A DNA stretch of 64,000 bases from Thermomucor indicae-seudaticae (Eukaryota; Mucoromycota; Mucoromycetes; Mucorales; Lichtheimiaceae), in assembly GCA_000787465.1 (NCBI GenBank), contig JSYX01000140.1, positions 1 to 64,000 of the forward strand, read 5' to 3'. Both the position numbers and the translations under genes were made by a program. Each line of letters begins with the position of its first letter. The first letter of the stretch is position 1. The notes below the pieces were generated by a model that ran no database searches, had not been told where the DNA came from, and saw nothing but the letters and a program-made list of their open reading frames with translations. Positions 33,960-49,642 of this stretch are shown in pieces.

Positions 33960-35128
33960 ATTAGAACACCAATAGCTTTCTTGGACGCGTTGCAGTATCC
34001 AGATTCGTGCTTCAGCTCCAGTTTTGGCACAACGATTTCTTTTCTTGCGGTACGATTTGCCTAGAAAAGTCTCAGAGAGTTCTGTGAAATGGAAAACTTG
34101 AAGTATTTTGTTGTCGAAGGACAATAAATAGCCTCTAGTTACAGTTTCCCAGTGTTACAAGCGTCGGCCATATGGCCTGTACTGAGCTAAGTATACTGAC
34201 AATACTTGCTTGCATTGCATTTTTCGTCCTTAAGTTGTCTTAATTAAAACATCTTCATAGAATACTTCACACTTCGCAGTAGGTCAATAGAGCTTCCTGT
34301 ATTTCTGGATTGCAGTAAGGTATATTTCATAATTGTAGGCAATTGTCTTCGATAAACTTCCTGTGCGACATAATGATATTCTCGATATCAACGATCGCGT
34401 TACTACCAACGAACATGAAGAAAGCTTTGGGTCAAGCGATCACATTTCTACGTAGTCATTACCGTGTATCGCGCGGACACTGTATCTTCAATTATACAGT
34501 TCACCAAACGAATCATGTCTGTGCCTTGAGCCGATTCTTACCTAAGGTCTGGGTACGTACCTGTCACACTGCGGACATATATGTTCACTTTACATTCACG
34601 CATTCCTTAACTGTCCAATATGTCCCTCTGTTGCGGGCGTGTTTTTCTAGCTCATGAACAGCTTTTGAATGAACCGTTTCGCCTTCCTATGCTTTTATAC
34701 TGATGATGAAGTATATTTTGTTTTTGGCATCAATATTGCTCTCGTTTTGATCAGCACATTTCCCGCTGTGCTTTTGATGAATGCAAGTACTTGAAGGTTA
34801 TCCCGATCATGAATGAATTTAAAGCCGCATTGTCATTCATTTAGCAAGGTGAAACAACTCTTCAAGTGCTGGATATGCTTCAAAAGCCGGTACATATGTC
34901 AAAATTAGTCACCAGATTTCGTCGTGGGTCTGCTCCGTGCAGCGAAGTCACACATCATGCTTGACAGTGTAGTATCGCATCAAATGATACATGTCATCTC
35001 CTTATTTTTTCCAAAGTTGCACTATATTTACATGGCTCCCCTTAGTAGCAGCTCTGCAAGCCATTTAAGTTGTTTACAACATGAATCTCCCTACAATCAA
35101 AAAATTTCCATTTGGCTCGGTGAATACT
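33960..35128 (+). repeat. dispersed repeat, copy A
   Basis: This stretch aligns by eye with the reverse complement of 46330-47570 (copy B). Shared landmarks in order: TTTCTTGG..GTTGCAGTA, TTTTGGCAC..AACG, CTCTAGTTACAGTTT, GAGCTAAGTATACTGA, GTGCGACATAATGATATTCT, TATCGCGCGGACA, TTTATACTGATGATGAAG, TTGCTCTCGT, AAAGCCGG and TCAAATGATACAT. Point differences and small indels are frequent, so the copies are old. Partial frames (RGHCIFNYTVHQTNHVC here, RGQCIVNYAFHQNKHHC in copy B) show it derives from a protein-coding element, now broken by stops. No terminal repeats or target duplication were identified; ends are approximate. Confidence 0.75.
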
Positions 35129-35523
35129 AGAAACGACATTCTTGCCATGTAGTGTGGGTACGCGCCATGGCGGAAAAGGGCGGATTTAAGGACGGATTTT
35201 GCTAAAAACTCTGTACGACGTGAGGTCTATACTGCTGCTAGTCCGTAACTTGTGGGACCTGTAGAGCGGATTTCACCAAATCGCTCAGAAATCTGCCCTC
35301 CTACCCGCTCTCTGGCCCGCCCAATTTTCGCCGTGGTGATGGATTGTCGGGGATATCTCAAAAGATTGTTCAAAAAGCTATAATTTACAGGCATTTTACT
35401 TACTTACTATTTTCCTCGTCTTTTCTACGCTCTTCCTTTGACTCTCCATTTATCCCTGTTATAGCTCTTTCTCTATCACGTATTGTTCAACCAAACCCAT
35501 TAATATCTCCAAGTCCTTCAGCA

Positions 35524-36625
35524 ATGGCTTCAAAGCGCTCTGGAAGCGCATCAAACACAGCTCTACTTCCGGATACCCCATCAACATGTTCCCGGAGAAA
35601 TATGCTTCGACGACCGCACATCCTGTTCTTAAGCTTAAGAAGAAGCACGTGAAAATAACTCTCAATGCACCTCACTATGTCGCTGGCGGAACCGTTGAAG
35701 GGACTTTCGTTATTCGCCTGCCGTCCTCGGCTGATGTTACGTTGTGCGCGAACGCCATACAAAGACTGCAGCTTCACTTGCAAGATGTAGAAAGTGAGTT
35801 TTTGGTGAATAGAAAATACAATGCAGTACCCTTTTGACTAATGCACTTAATCGAAGCCATCAGACGTCGCCACAGCGGGCCATGATCACGAAATGATCCC
35901 ATACCACCATTTTTAAGAGCAACCAATTTTGTCTGTTTCCTCGGATAAAGTTGCCAAGCATATCAGGCCTGATTAGAGAAAGATCGTCGTGCCCTTTACG
36001 GCTCAGTTTCCCCTGAATTTAGCTTCCCGCTATACAAATAAAAACAGGTTGAGTGCGCTACTACTTGCACAGGAAAATAGACGCCCCTTCGAATTTCACA
36101 AAAACAAATACTAATGCATTTGTTCTATCCAAAGTGTTGTTTTCGTGGACCCCTCCTCGTCGGCAAATACTAAACGCTGTATAATCGACGTCAAACAGCC
36201 CATCGACATCTATGCCAACGGCACACACCCAACCATTGCGGTCCCGAGCCTGTATGAGCAAATCACTGAGAAGCTTGAGGGTTGACATTCATTCCCCGAG
36301 CCTCAAGCGCACGTCCTGTTTCTGCCATCCCACACTCTTTATACGGAGATATCAATGGCACGCTATCTGGGCGGATGGGGCCCCGATTTACGTCACAAAC
36401 GGGACAAACAACCAGTCCGAACAATGCTTGTCGGACATCAAGTTTGAACTGATCAAACGGCAAGAAGTATTCTTGATGCAAAGACAGGAACGTGTTCCTC
36501 TCGCGTCCACTGGAAAACCTTTTGCAAAGATATGCCCAAAGGATATGGCCTGGCAGCAACCCGTGAATCCCGGATCCCGGGATAAAGTAACATTGGCCAT
36601 TCACGCTCCAGTACAGTCAGCCCCC
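35524..36625 (+). pseudogene. decayed alpha-arrestin-like gene
   Basis: An arrestin N-domain frame (KHVKITLNAPHYVAGGTVEG, about 35650-35790) ends at a good donor. Downstream arrestin-like pieces lie in different frames with stops between them: SVSPEFSFPLYK then a stop (about 36003-36037), IDVKQPIDIYANGTHPTIAV (about 36185), and a C-domain piece in another frame, YVTNGTNNQSEQCLSDIKFE to WQQPVNPGSRDKVTLAIHAP (about 36390-36606). After 36620 the frame runs into unrelated sequence. The first ATG in the arrestin frame (35586) is well inside coding-like sequence, so the start is lost or altered too. Fungal alpha-arrestins are adaptors for Rsp5-type ubiquitin ligases. The many breaks argue for a pseudogene rather than unusual splicing. 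Confidence 0.6.
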
Positions 36626-36824
36626 GGTTTCTGCAACCCCGGTTTTTGTACCACCCGGCTTTTTTGCAACCAGCGTCAGGGAATACTGAAAATCTGTTGC
36701 AAAGTTTTGCAACACTCTGCCATTGTGCAACTCGCAACGAGAAAAATGTCCATTGCACTGAAGCGGGCTATAAGTCAACCGAGAGAAGTTGAAGCTCAAA
36801 ATAAATAAACAGAGCTAGACCATC

Positions 36825-37034
36825 ATGTCTGCTACAAAAAGTCGTTTCTCCGCCATTACCACGGAAGTCAGATCCAAATTAGCTGCTGTCTTGGCCAATC
36901 ACAGAATGATTAAAGGCAGTTATTTCGGCCATCAGACATATCTTTGGTTTCTCGGTAAAGTATTGAGAAATCAATGGTCGTATATTATGTTGTGGACCAA
37001 GTCTTGTGCCATGCTGCTAGAGTCTGCATGGTAA
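36825..37034 (+). CDS. possible small hypothetical protein
   Basis: A 69-residue frame begins MSATKSRFSAITTEVRSKLA and is preceded by a TATA-like CTATAAG about 60 nt upstream. The composition is plausible for a small basic protein, but there is no domain, intron or homology I can cite. It lies beside the arrestin pseudogene in repeat-rich sequence, so chance is possible. Confidence 0.25.
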   Translation: MSATKSRFSAITTEVRSKLAAVLANHRMIKGSYFGHQTYLWFLGKVLRNQWSYIMLWTKSCAMLLESAW

Positions 37035-38381
37035 CAGAAATTGATAGTCTTGGGGCCTTTTTTTAGCAACGTTTCCAGCACACGATCCACATTGGTAGAA
37101 AGAAAGTTATTTTCTCATGCAACTTTTGGGTTGCAACTCGCACTGTATATCTTTGATTCATTACGATTCGACATTATCTTGTCAACTCGTTGCTACTGCT
37201 GGCAATGCTAGGTACTTAAGCTGAACTTTTGTATGAAGTAGTAAACATGGTGTTCCATCGCTTGCAGAGTTCCTCGTGCGAATTCTCCTTCCTTTGAAAT
37301 GTTCCCAAGTGCAAAGGCCGTGACGTAAATGTGGTGCTAAAAAGAGGGCTGTTGTCTTTGCATTATTACATCGATATCCATCCGGCACGGAAAAACCGAT
37401 TCGTTACGCTTATACTCCCTAACCAGACGTTGTTTACAGACATGCGCCGGGGCAAAACTCACATCATTCATTTAGTGTACAGTCCACATCTTTTTTTGAA
37501 GGCTTTACCGTAACTTTGTTTAATTGATAGCTTGTTTACTCATGGATCACTTTGTTCCATCCCTTATGTCATCTACATCATGTGGTATTAGTACCGTAGT
37601 AACTTTTGAGGCAGCTAGGTAACCCAGGGTACTTTTTGGTGCATTCCCGTTCTGAATAATGATCTTCCCACACAGCCAACGGTTTTTTAGAGCTTGTCTT
37701 CTCGTCACTTTAGTATAGTCACTTGTAGACACATATCACGCTACGAACGCGTAACTTCTTGTACATGACTAATCCCGCTAACGAAAAACATGTTTTTTTG
37801 CTGCGAAAGTCTCAGGTAAATCCTCCTCAATTCGATGCGCGGACATACAAACTTGATTTGTCTGGATAGATTACGTCAATTCTCATAACAGAGCCAAGCG
37901 TGGCGTTGAAAATATCGCGATACTTTTAATTCATTGTTCTCACAGAAAGCTACAGAAATACAATTGATTTATCTTTTAAGAGTGCGAGATTAATCTATCT
38001 GTCCACTGAGTCATGTCTAACATGACAAGATAGCGCACTTACTTGTGGATCAATGGCATATAAACATATATCATGTTATAGTACACTACGCGACTATTTA
38101 CCCTCGTGCGCATGCACTATGCTTTAGTGGATCACTTTCCGTTGAGCTCACAGGTTCTTCAGTGTAGGCAATACTTCGGGTCCGCGTTTTATTTGCAAAA
38201 AACAGTGGGCTATACATCTTTCGTACGCATCTTATTTGAAACAGTTCATTGGTTAGTAAGTATAATTGGCGCGTTATGTCAAAGCTTCGGTGGCCGAGGG
38301 CCGGAATTCGAGAGCGGTCGTTGAAATTGCATCCATAAACGGTTTCACCTTCACCATATTCCTAGAGCTTGGCAATACACG
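37035..38381. other. gene-poor AT-rich region upstream of IRE1
   Basis: No supported gene in 1.35 kb. Several TTGCAAC-containing strings occur at 37060-37145 and also at 36630-36740. The right end is the IRE1 promoter. Confidence 0.5.
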
Positions 38382-42048
<3,667 letters not shown>

Positions 42049-42115
42049 TTCTTTTCTGTACCATATTATACTTTTGTCATGTCGATGTAAATATCTACAA
42101 TTCTCTATGTTCCAT

Positions 42116-43357
42116 CTATTCGTTGTTGCTGGGTAGAACAGCGTTGCAATGGATTTTAACGACGTCGTCGAGGTTCTCCATATCTTCCAAACATCTTTCG
42201 ACGAGTTCAATTGTATCTTTGTCTGATATTTCCACTGTGCTTTGTGGAATATAGGCGGCTTCCATCCGTCGTACTTCATATTTCTGATCCATTAATGAGC
42301 GACTGACGGCGCTAAGTTGAGCAAATTCGCAAATAACCTTTTTTCCGCTTTAAGAAGATGGTCCTCTTAAGGCTTGAAACGTGAGACTTGGACTTTACCT
42401 CTACTAATCCTTCTTCCTCAGTCTCTGCTATATCTTCGGCTCCTGCTTCAATGGCCGAATCCATCATTTGATCCAGTGTGTGGCCAGATTCGCCAGCAGC
42501 AAAGACCACTTTGCCCTTTTTGTCAAACAGCCAACCGACTGACGAGATAGATCCACTGAGAAAACACAATAGCATTCAGTCAAAGAAACCAGTTGTAATG
42601 AAGTTAACAGGATCCTTACCCCAGTCGGTTCAAGACCTCCTTGACTTCCTTGACCGTTCTGGATCGCTTGTCTGTGACAGCTTCTCTGAAAAGGGCACCG
42701 GGTCAGGATCTTGATCTCTTTATGATGACGAGTAGATAGAATTCCCTTACATGATCATGGCGATGCCTCCTGGTCCATAACACTCGTAAACAACATCCTC
42801 CACTGCATCCCTATCTTTATCTGTCGCCTTTTAAAGTAACAAGGAAGAGGTAAGATCGATGGCCTTTCTCTTTCCTTGGCTTTTATTTCCCACAAACCTT
42901 TTTTAATGCATTTTCAATGTTATCCTTGGGCATATTCGCAGCTTTTGCACGGTTGAGAACAGACGCCAACTTTGCATTCACAGATGGATCGGCGTTATTT
43001 CCATTGGCTGTTTATTCCCTGTCAGTAAGTAAGAAGAGCATATAAGCGGCATAGATGTCCAGAGACTTACTTCGAATAGCTGACACGATTTCTAAAGAGA
43101 GTTTCGAGAAAAGTTTACTCTTCTTTGCATCCTTGGCGCCCTTTGTATGTTTAACTTTGCTCCATTTGTTATGTCCCTTTCAACACAAAGAGTGAGCTTT
43201 CTACAGGAGGCCCCGAAACTAGGCACAATTTCTGTTGACATACGGCAAATCGTGCTTGTTGCCAGACTGGATTCGGAAATGTTACTCGTGGTAATTGTCG
43301 CGGCGCAACGGCATGAGGTTGAAGGAGGAGTCGACGACGGAAAACGTGGAATGACAT
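42116..43357 (-). CDS. YebC/TACO1-family mitochondrial translation activator
   Basis: Exon 1 from ATG 43357 encodes a mitochondrial presequence ([20 protein letters not shown], ending PVWQQARFA). A 67-nt intron then joins to [20 protein letters not shown], the YebC N-terminal signature, and [15 protein letters not shown]. Following exons give [53 protein letters not shown], and [20 protein letters not shown]. The last exon reads [20 protein letters not shown] to [18 protein letters not shown] prefer ATG 43357 because the presequence starts there; an in-frame ATG exists at 43414. Human TACO1 activates COX1 translation, and yeast and bacterial relatives help ribosomes through difficult motifs. 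Stop codons of this gene and IRE1 lie 67 nt apart, so 3' UTRs probably overlap. Confidence 0.92.
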
Positions 43358-43621
43358 TCTTGGAAAGGGGGTGGACCCTGGAAAACACTGAGAAGGAAAA
43401 AAGTTCGGCTTCAAAAAAGTGCGGGGAACCTACAGTAGCAGAAACTTAACTGCTCTGCAATGTCGAAACGAAGTTCAAGACGTTATAATTCGCGCAAGGA
43501 GCAATCAGAAAGAGACAAGATGAACTCTTTTTGCAACCGCTCGGTACGAGGGCCCCACTAAAGGCGTTAACGTGCATCATGCCTTGGCTAATTGCTGGGC
43601 ATTCTGCAGTACTATGGTTCG

Positions 43622-44710
43622 ATGGCGGCATTTCAGCATTTGCTTGACGTTGCCAAAAAGCAAGGCATGTGTGGTGAGCTGATGATGATTCCTCTAGAAA
43701 TTATAGGTCAGTAGCAACTCCTTGAAGGGAAATTCAATGACTTCTCTAAAAGATATATATACTATACACACTTTGGGGGCAGATTTCGCGGCAGTGTTCA
43801 TCACCAGTCTTGTCAATGGCCATGACTTTCTGTTGCCTTCGTTTTATTCTTCTTCTCCAAATCCTCCCGATGTGAACTTTATCAGTCGAACCCTAGCCCG
43901 TGCTCAAGTCTCTTGCTCGTCTCTGCTGTTATCTTTATGGTATATCGATCAGTATTTTCAACCTGGACGACGCCGGTGCTGCAAATCACGGAGCAGTTCA
44001 CGAAGACAAAAGGCTTATTTCGACGAATGTCATAACAGTGATGATAATATCCATAGTTCGTGGCATCCTCGCGACTTATTTATCGCTAGCATAGTCGTTG
44101 CTGATAAGTACTTGTAAGAGTGCCATTCTCATTGCTGTTTGTTGTTATTGTATGCATCATTTGGTTACTAACTTTAATCAATAGAGCGGACATTACATGG
44201 ACAAATGCAGATTGGGCTGAATGGACAAATTATGCTTACAGCTGCGAGGAGATTACCAGGCTCGAACGGCGATTTCTTCAGGATCTACATTACAGGTTGT
44301 TTATCGACGAACGAGAGTATATCCACTTCTGCAGCTTCCTCGAGTTTCGACTACATTCACGACGCATCTCTGATGCCCTGTCTTATCGTGATATACATGT
44401 TTTGAGTCAATCGCTTTTGCCGACATATGTGGAACGACTACATTTGTCACTTCGCCCCTATGAGGCGATGTTGCTTCTGGCCAAGACGGTTACGTCCATT
44501 TGTATAGTATATGCAACGACAGTGATGGCAGGCTATATACTTTATCAGTATGCGGCATGGATACAGAGTCAGCTTCTGCAAGCGATTCGTCTCGTATTGT
44601 TGCAGCGACAGGTACAAGAGCATATGATTGTCATGACAGCTAATCTCGCGAGAAAAAGCCTGGCTTCTTTTGGATTCGCTAAGATCCCGATAATACCGCA
44701 CGCTAGCTAA
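43622..44710 (+). CDS. PCL/Pho80-type cyclin with hydrophobic C-terminal segment
   Basis: Exons 43622-43706, 43783-44113 and 44185-44710. The cyclin box is recognisable from FAAVFITSLVNGHDFLLPS, LARAQVSCSSLLLSLWYIDQ, RDLFIASIVVADKYLADITW and NYAYSCEEITRLERRFLQD to LHYRLFIDEREYIHFC, as in Pho80/PCL cyclins that activate Pho85-type kinases. Joining the last two exons restores ADKYLADITW exactly at the conserved helix 3. The unusual part is a C-terminal extension of about 110 residues. It contains one or two hydrophobic stretches (LLAKTVTSICIVYATTVMAG, YILYQYAAWI) that could span a membrane, then a basic/amphipathic tail. ATG 43622 is used; the ATG at 43614 is in another frame. Confidence 0.8.
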
Positions 44711-46329
44711 AGGAATATTAGCTTCTTCTTGACTGTAGCCTTTAGCGGGTTAACATCCAAAAGAAATTTCGGTTTGCTCTTTATTCTGATGTCTCTGGAA
44801 AGAAAAGCCTCTTTTGGCCTCAAGAAATCACATCCGTTAAGTTATGATGAGCTCTTTTTGTCGCCGAGGCAGTATAATGGAGTATATATGATATAGCTAG
44901 TGCTGCTTTTGCAATACTGTGCTTTTCAGGTTCAGCGTGACCAGAAATATGCTAACACAGGGAATAATATACTATTGTTGGATCCTGAAGTTCGGCAACT
45001 ATTCAGCAGGCGCATATTACACGTCTTTTATCTCAGAAAAGGCTGTACCTTTTTCCTTTGACAGCAGACTGACGAAGAAGGAGCGCTATCTGTAAGCGCG
45101 TCATTATATTTCTGTTCGTCAGAACGACTTAGCTCGGTCAAAACAGAATGTAAGCTTTAATGACAAAGAATAAGCTTGAATACTTTACTATTGTCCAAAG
45201 TAGATTGTATACGTAAGCCCTATTGGAAAGATGTCATGCTGTAAAGGCAGTTCATTGAACTCTCGCTTTGCAGTAAGCAATACCCAAGGAATATAAACAT
45301 CAAATCTGAGTTTCTAGGGTATTTTACTGTGAGACGCATAAGCTGGTGCTCCAGAAGCCTACTTGGATATGCTTTATGTTGGGTTTATCACAGTTAAACG
45401 ACCGTCGCGACTGACACTCAGCTTAATCGCTTCCGCCGTTTTTGTTTTCACATGTCAAATAAATTACTCACTATGTAGAATGACCACGTAAGACTGTCCA
45501 GGCCAAATGTTCTAGCAAGATCCGTGGCCAAGTGGGATAGTACAAGAAACTGTTAGCTCTTGACGTTTTCACTTCCGCTACTACATGTCCCTCATAAACC
45601 TGAGGCACATACAAACTGCAGGTCGATCACGACAGTCATAGTGTTATTACAGCAATACATGCGAAAAAGTAAAATAAGAGGTAAATTAAACGGAGGCCAA
45701 AAAGGAGAAACTACGCGTTTTTGTTGCAGGAGCAAAAAAGAAAATCTCTGGAAATAGTCGTCCTTTTGTCTTTTCCGTATGCGTAATTATACCTTCAATT
45801 TCTTGCCACTTTGCATATTCCATTGATCGTACTAGGAGACGGCAAGGATCGGGTTGGCCTGCTAGAGGTGTTTATATGGGGAGGGTAGCTGATGACGATG
45901 ATCTGACTGCCAATAATGGACCTGTTTCCTGTGTCTAAAACAAAGGAATGTTCCATAGATTGCTGCGCGTGTACAACTACGCAGCCTTATGATCATGACA
46001 CTCACACAGCCGCTTAAAATAGTAAATCAAGAAAGAGCATGTTCTCATAAAGAAGCGTAAATAGAGCAAGGAGTAAAAATTGACACATAAAAGGAGTCTG
46101 AATATCGCAAACCTAATTTTTTCTAACGGCAAATTTTAATAAATGGATGTTTCTCGCGCATTGACTTTTCATCTTTGTCACATATTTTTGCATATTTTCC
46201 ACATACGTTTTTTGAGTAATGGATAGCGCTATAGGCTTTAGCTACAATAACTGTCTAATAGATAAATTTCTATCGTCGTGGCGTTTGCATATACCATACG
46301 TTCTGCATATTTTTTCCATTTTATTTCCC
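44711..46329. other. gene-poor AT-rich region
   Basis: No supported gene in 1.6 kb. The 65-residue plus frame at 45560-45757 is unconvincing. Confidence 0.5.
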
Positions 46330-47570
46330 ATGATGATAAGACCCGCCAGGCCGACTGGAAAATTTTTGAATGTATGCACATTTTGGGATGTAACAAAATT
46401 AGACGGCTTGCAGAGCCACTAGTAAGGGGAACTGCGTACATATCGGGCAAGGATAGAAAAAATAAGCAGATGATATGCATCATTTGATGAGTACTACGCT
46501 GACAAGCATAATGTGTGCCTTTGTTGCACCGAGCGGATCCACAAAAAATTTGGTGTCTAATTTTGACACTTTTGCCGGCTTTTGAACCAGATCCAGCAGT
46601 TGACGAGTAAAAGTTTTAAATAAAGAACGTTGCCTTACCTTGATAAATGAAGGATAATGCGATTTTAAACTCATTCATATCAGGATAACCTTCGAGTGCT
46701 TGTATTTATCACAGGGACAGTAGAAAATACGCTAGTCAAGACGAGAGCAATAATGATGCCAAACACAAAGGATTCTTCATCATCAGTATAAAAAGATCGG
46801 AAGGTGAAAAGGCTTCATGCAAATCCTGTTCATGAGCTAGAAAAACGCACTCCCAAGAGTGGGACACATTGGATAGTTGAGTAATGCATGAATATAAGGT
46901 GAACATATGTATACGCAGTGTGACAGGTACCGAACATTTAAATAAGAGTTGTTTATACACACAGTGGTGTTTGTTTTGGTGAAACGCATAATTGACTATA
47001 CACTGCCCGCGCGATAAACAATAATGATCATATTTGTAACAAAAAAATGCAATCACTTGCGCCAAAATTTTCCGCGTACTCGTTGTTAATAACGTGATCG
47101 TTTATATCCAGAATATCATTATGTCGCACGGACAGTGTACTGACAATTGTCTACAAGTCTGAAATAACTCTTATTGTAAGCCACAAATACTGATAAGTTC
47201 CATTGGCCTATTATGAAATGTGAAGTGCTATATGAAGACGTTTTCATCAAGGCAGTTTAATTGTGGAAGACACAATGCAAGAAGCAAGTATCATCAGTAT
47301 ACTTAGCCCAGCAGAAACCACATGGCAGACACTTGTAATATTGAGAAAACTGAAACTAGACTCTGTCTATTGCACTTTTCTTTGACGACAAAGAAATGAA
47401 AGTTGCCGCTTTATCGAACTCTTCCTAGTTTGTCCAAATTGACCGGCAAATGCTTCGGCCAGAACGAAAACGTTGTAGTGTCAAAATGGAGTTGCCGCTG
47501 TTCATTTATTGGCATGACTACGTAGGGTACAGCAACCCCATTAAGAAATGGAGTCCGATTTGGTAACTCT
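46330..47570 (-). repeat. dispersed repeat, copy B (inverted relative to copy A)
   Basis: Reverse complement of this stretch aligns along its length with 33960-35128. Landmarks in copy B orientation: TTTCTTAATGGGGTTGCTGTACC, TTTTGACACTACAACG, GTCTAGTTTCAGTTTTC, GGGCTAAGTATACTGA, GTGCGACATAATGATATTCT, TATCGCGCGGGCA, TTTATACTGATGATGAAG, TTGCTCTCGT and TCAAATGATGCAT. Copy B keeps somewhat longer open frames on the minus strand (46736-47065, 47411-47614). I could not place termini or target-site duplications. Confidence 0.75.
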
Positions 47571-47875
47571 CTGTAAAGCAGAAAAAGTGAAGAGAAAAGT
47601 GTTAACTTCGGCAAGGCTGCCTCGTCTTTAAGTCCATTCCCTGCAATCTGAGGCTAATTAAAGAAGTTTGAGTACATTAGGTGACAGAAAGACATATGGG
47701 AATTTCTACCGCATTTTTCCGTTTGATTTACACTTGTTGAAGAACCTTTTGACGCTGACACCCTTATGCGTTGGATGTCATTTTCATTTAATTTTTCGGG
47801 TAAAGGGAGTTCGCATTGATTATGAACAGCATTCAGTAACTCTTGCCAATATGTCAAGGAACGCAAGTTTATCAT
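47411..47875 (-). pseudogene. coding remnant at the head of repeat copy B
   Basis: Two minus frames look like genuine protein: INLRSLTYWQELLNAVHNQC followed by ELPLPEKLNENDIQRIRVSA (47654-47875), and RELPNRTPFLNGVAVPYVVM followed by PINEQRQLHFDTTTFSFWPK (47411-47580). They could be consecutive exons or frameshifted parts of one gene carried by the repeat. I do not recognise the family. The copy A counterpart of the second block (about 33975-34060) has stops. Confidence 0.4.
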
Positions 47876-48919
47876 GGAGAGGTCTAGACTCTCCCTTTCT
47901 GCGTGGGTTTACACAGCTGGAATGATATATATTATATCACGTAAGTCGTCTTGTCCAATATAGGCATCTAAACAGAGGGCGTTCATTCTGTTGTTTATAT
48001 TCCTTTTGGTTTTCTCTCTTTCTGAATACAAACATTTTCATTTAAACACTCTATGAAACACTATGTGACTCTACGGTTCTTTACACATGAGTTCGTCTAT
48101 AGAGGCTACAATGCGAAATACAAGATAGTTTGACCCCTTCCGCGCGAGACGTTTGTCCAAGAAAAGAAGCCGACCAAGCTAGGTTTCCTGGTCACAAGAC
48201 AGACCAAAATGATGGTAATAGATAAATGATGGTTATATCGAAGTCTTGTACTGATGCAGTTGATTCCAATAGAGGCTACAAGGCCCAAGTTGTGTGTCTG
48301 GAAGGCCAAGTTATATGATGGTAGTTTCTTCTATCTTAAGCTCTGCTGATTAAATTCTTATGACATGACAAAACGTTTTTTTCCGCTCTTCATTTTTGGA
48401 GAGTAGGGGTTCCGTCAAACGTAGAGGCGGCGCGTTTCCCCGTCTCCGTCCGCGTTCGTAACCAGCCGATTTTATGCTGGATTTTCCCTTTCAACCGCCT
48501 CCACCGGTAACAGATGCGGGGTTGATCCCCTCCACAACGGAATTACCCTCCGAGGGTAAGTTACATGTTAGTTTTACAAAGGAGAGAGAGAAGAAAAATG
48601 TATCTAATCATGGTCGGACTTCCGTGCTGCTCGAGGTACATTTTGCGCTGACTGAAAGCCAAGCTTCAGCAGAAGGTGAGCAAGCATATATTTCATCCAA
48701 CGTAAATCATGTGCTTACTAGCCGTAATATTGGTCTCATTTTAGTGTAAGTTTGGTTTACAATTCAACATAGTACTAGCGGGCGGACAGTGTGGCTTCTA
48801 TTTCCGAACATTTCTGCTTCGGAGACTGAATGCAGAAGACGCGTACAACTGACCCAGCGGAGAGGGGCCAACATCGTTTGTTCTCGACGTTTATTCGCAC
48901 ACACACATAATAAGCAATC
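47876..48919. other. intergenic region upstream of SKP1
   Basis: No confident gene. A 91-residue plus frame (48474-48749, starting MLDFPFQPPPPVTDAG) is Pro/Ser/Glu-rich without a domain. It ends beside a donor-like GTGTAAGTTTGG, so it may be leader sequence or an upstream exon of the SKP1 transcript rather than a protein. Confidence 0.4.
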
Positions 48920-49642
48920 ATGAGCGTCTCCTTGATCAGTTCTGACAATGAAACATTCACAGTCGACAAAGAAGTCGCCACTCGCTCCATTTTGATCAAG
49001 AACATGTTGGAAGGTTAGCGTTCCGCGCTGGTTCTTTGGACATAACATGTGGCTGTGATTCGCTGACGTACGTTTCATAGACATTGGTGAAAATGATGCT
49101 CCGATTCCTCTTCCAAACGTCAGTGGCAAGATCTTGAGAAAGGTAATGCGTTCTAGGATAACGTGAAAATGTAATCTGCTTACCTTCTTCGGCTTTCGTA
49201 TGAAGGTTCTGGATTGGTGCGAGCATCACCGCAATGATCCCACGTACCAGGAGGAGCAAGACCGACGCAACACTGATATTGAGGAATGGGATCAGAAATA
49301 CATGGAAGTTGATCAGGAAACGCTTTTTGATATCATCCTGGTGAGTCCCAAAAAAGGCGAATGATGCTTTGCATAGAGTTCTTTAACATTCTATGCCATC
49401 AAGGCCGCCAACTATCTCGACATCAAACAGCTTTTGGACGTTGGCTGCAAGACTGTGGCGAACATGATCAAAGGAAAGAGCGCTGAAGAAATCCGACGAA
49501 CTTTCAACATCACAAACGATTTCACTCCTGAGGAAGAAGCTCAAATCAGAAAGGAGAATGTACGTTTTAGGACGATTTAGCTGTGAAGTTCCAACCTTTA
49601 TGCTGACCAAATTAAAACTAGGAATGGGCCGAAGATCGATAA
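48920..49642 (+). CDS. SKP1: SKP1, SCF ubiquitin ligase adaptor
   Basis: Adaptor linking F-box proteins to cullin-1; also in fungal kinetochore complexes. Exon 1 encodes [20 protein letters not shown] to SILIKNMLE. Next exons: [48 protein letters not shown], then [40 protein letters not shown] and [17 protein letters not shown], the canonical F-box-binding C-terminus. Four or five short introns; the last falls between EN and EWAEDR region (about 49559-49620). Length about 160 residues is normal. Confidence 0.96.

Noticed and set aside
38281..38325. tRNA-like string GGTGGCCGAGGGCC...TTCGA
   Set aside because: No cloverleaf can be drawn: acceptor and anticodon stems do not pair.
48474..48749. 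91-residue plus frame upstream of SKP1
   Set aside because: No domain, low-complexity start, and it abuts a donor-like site; more likely leader or chance.
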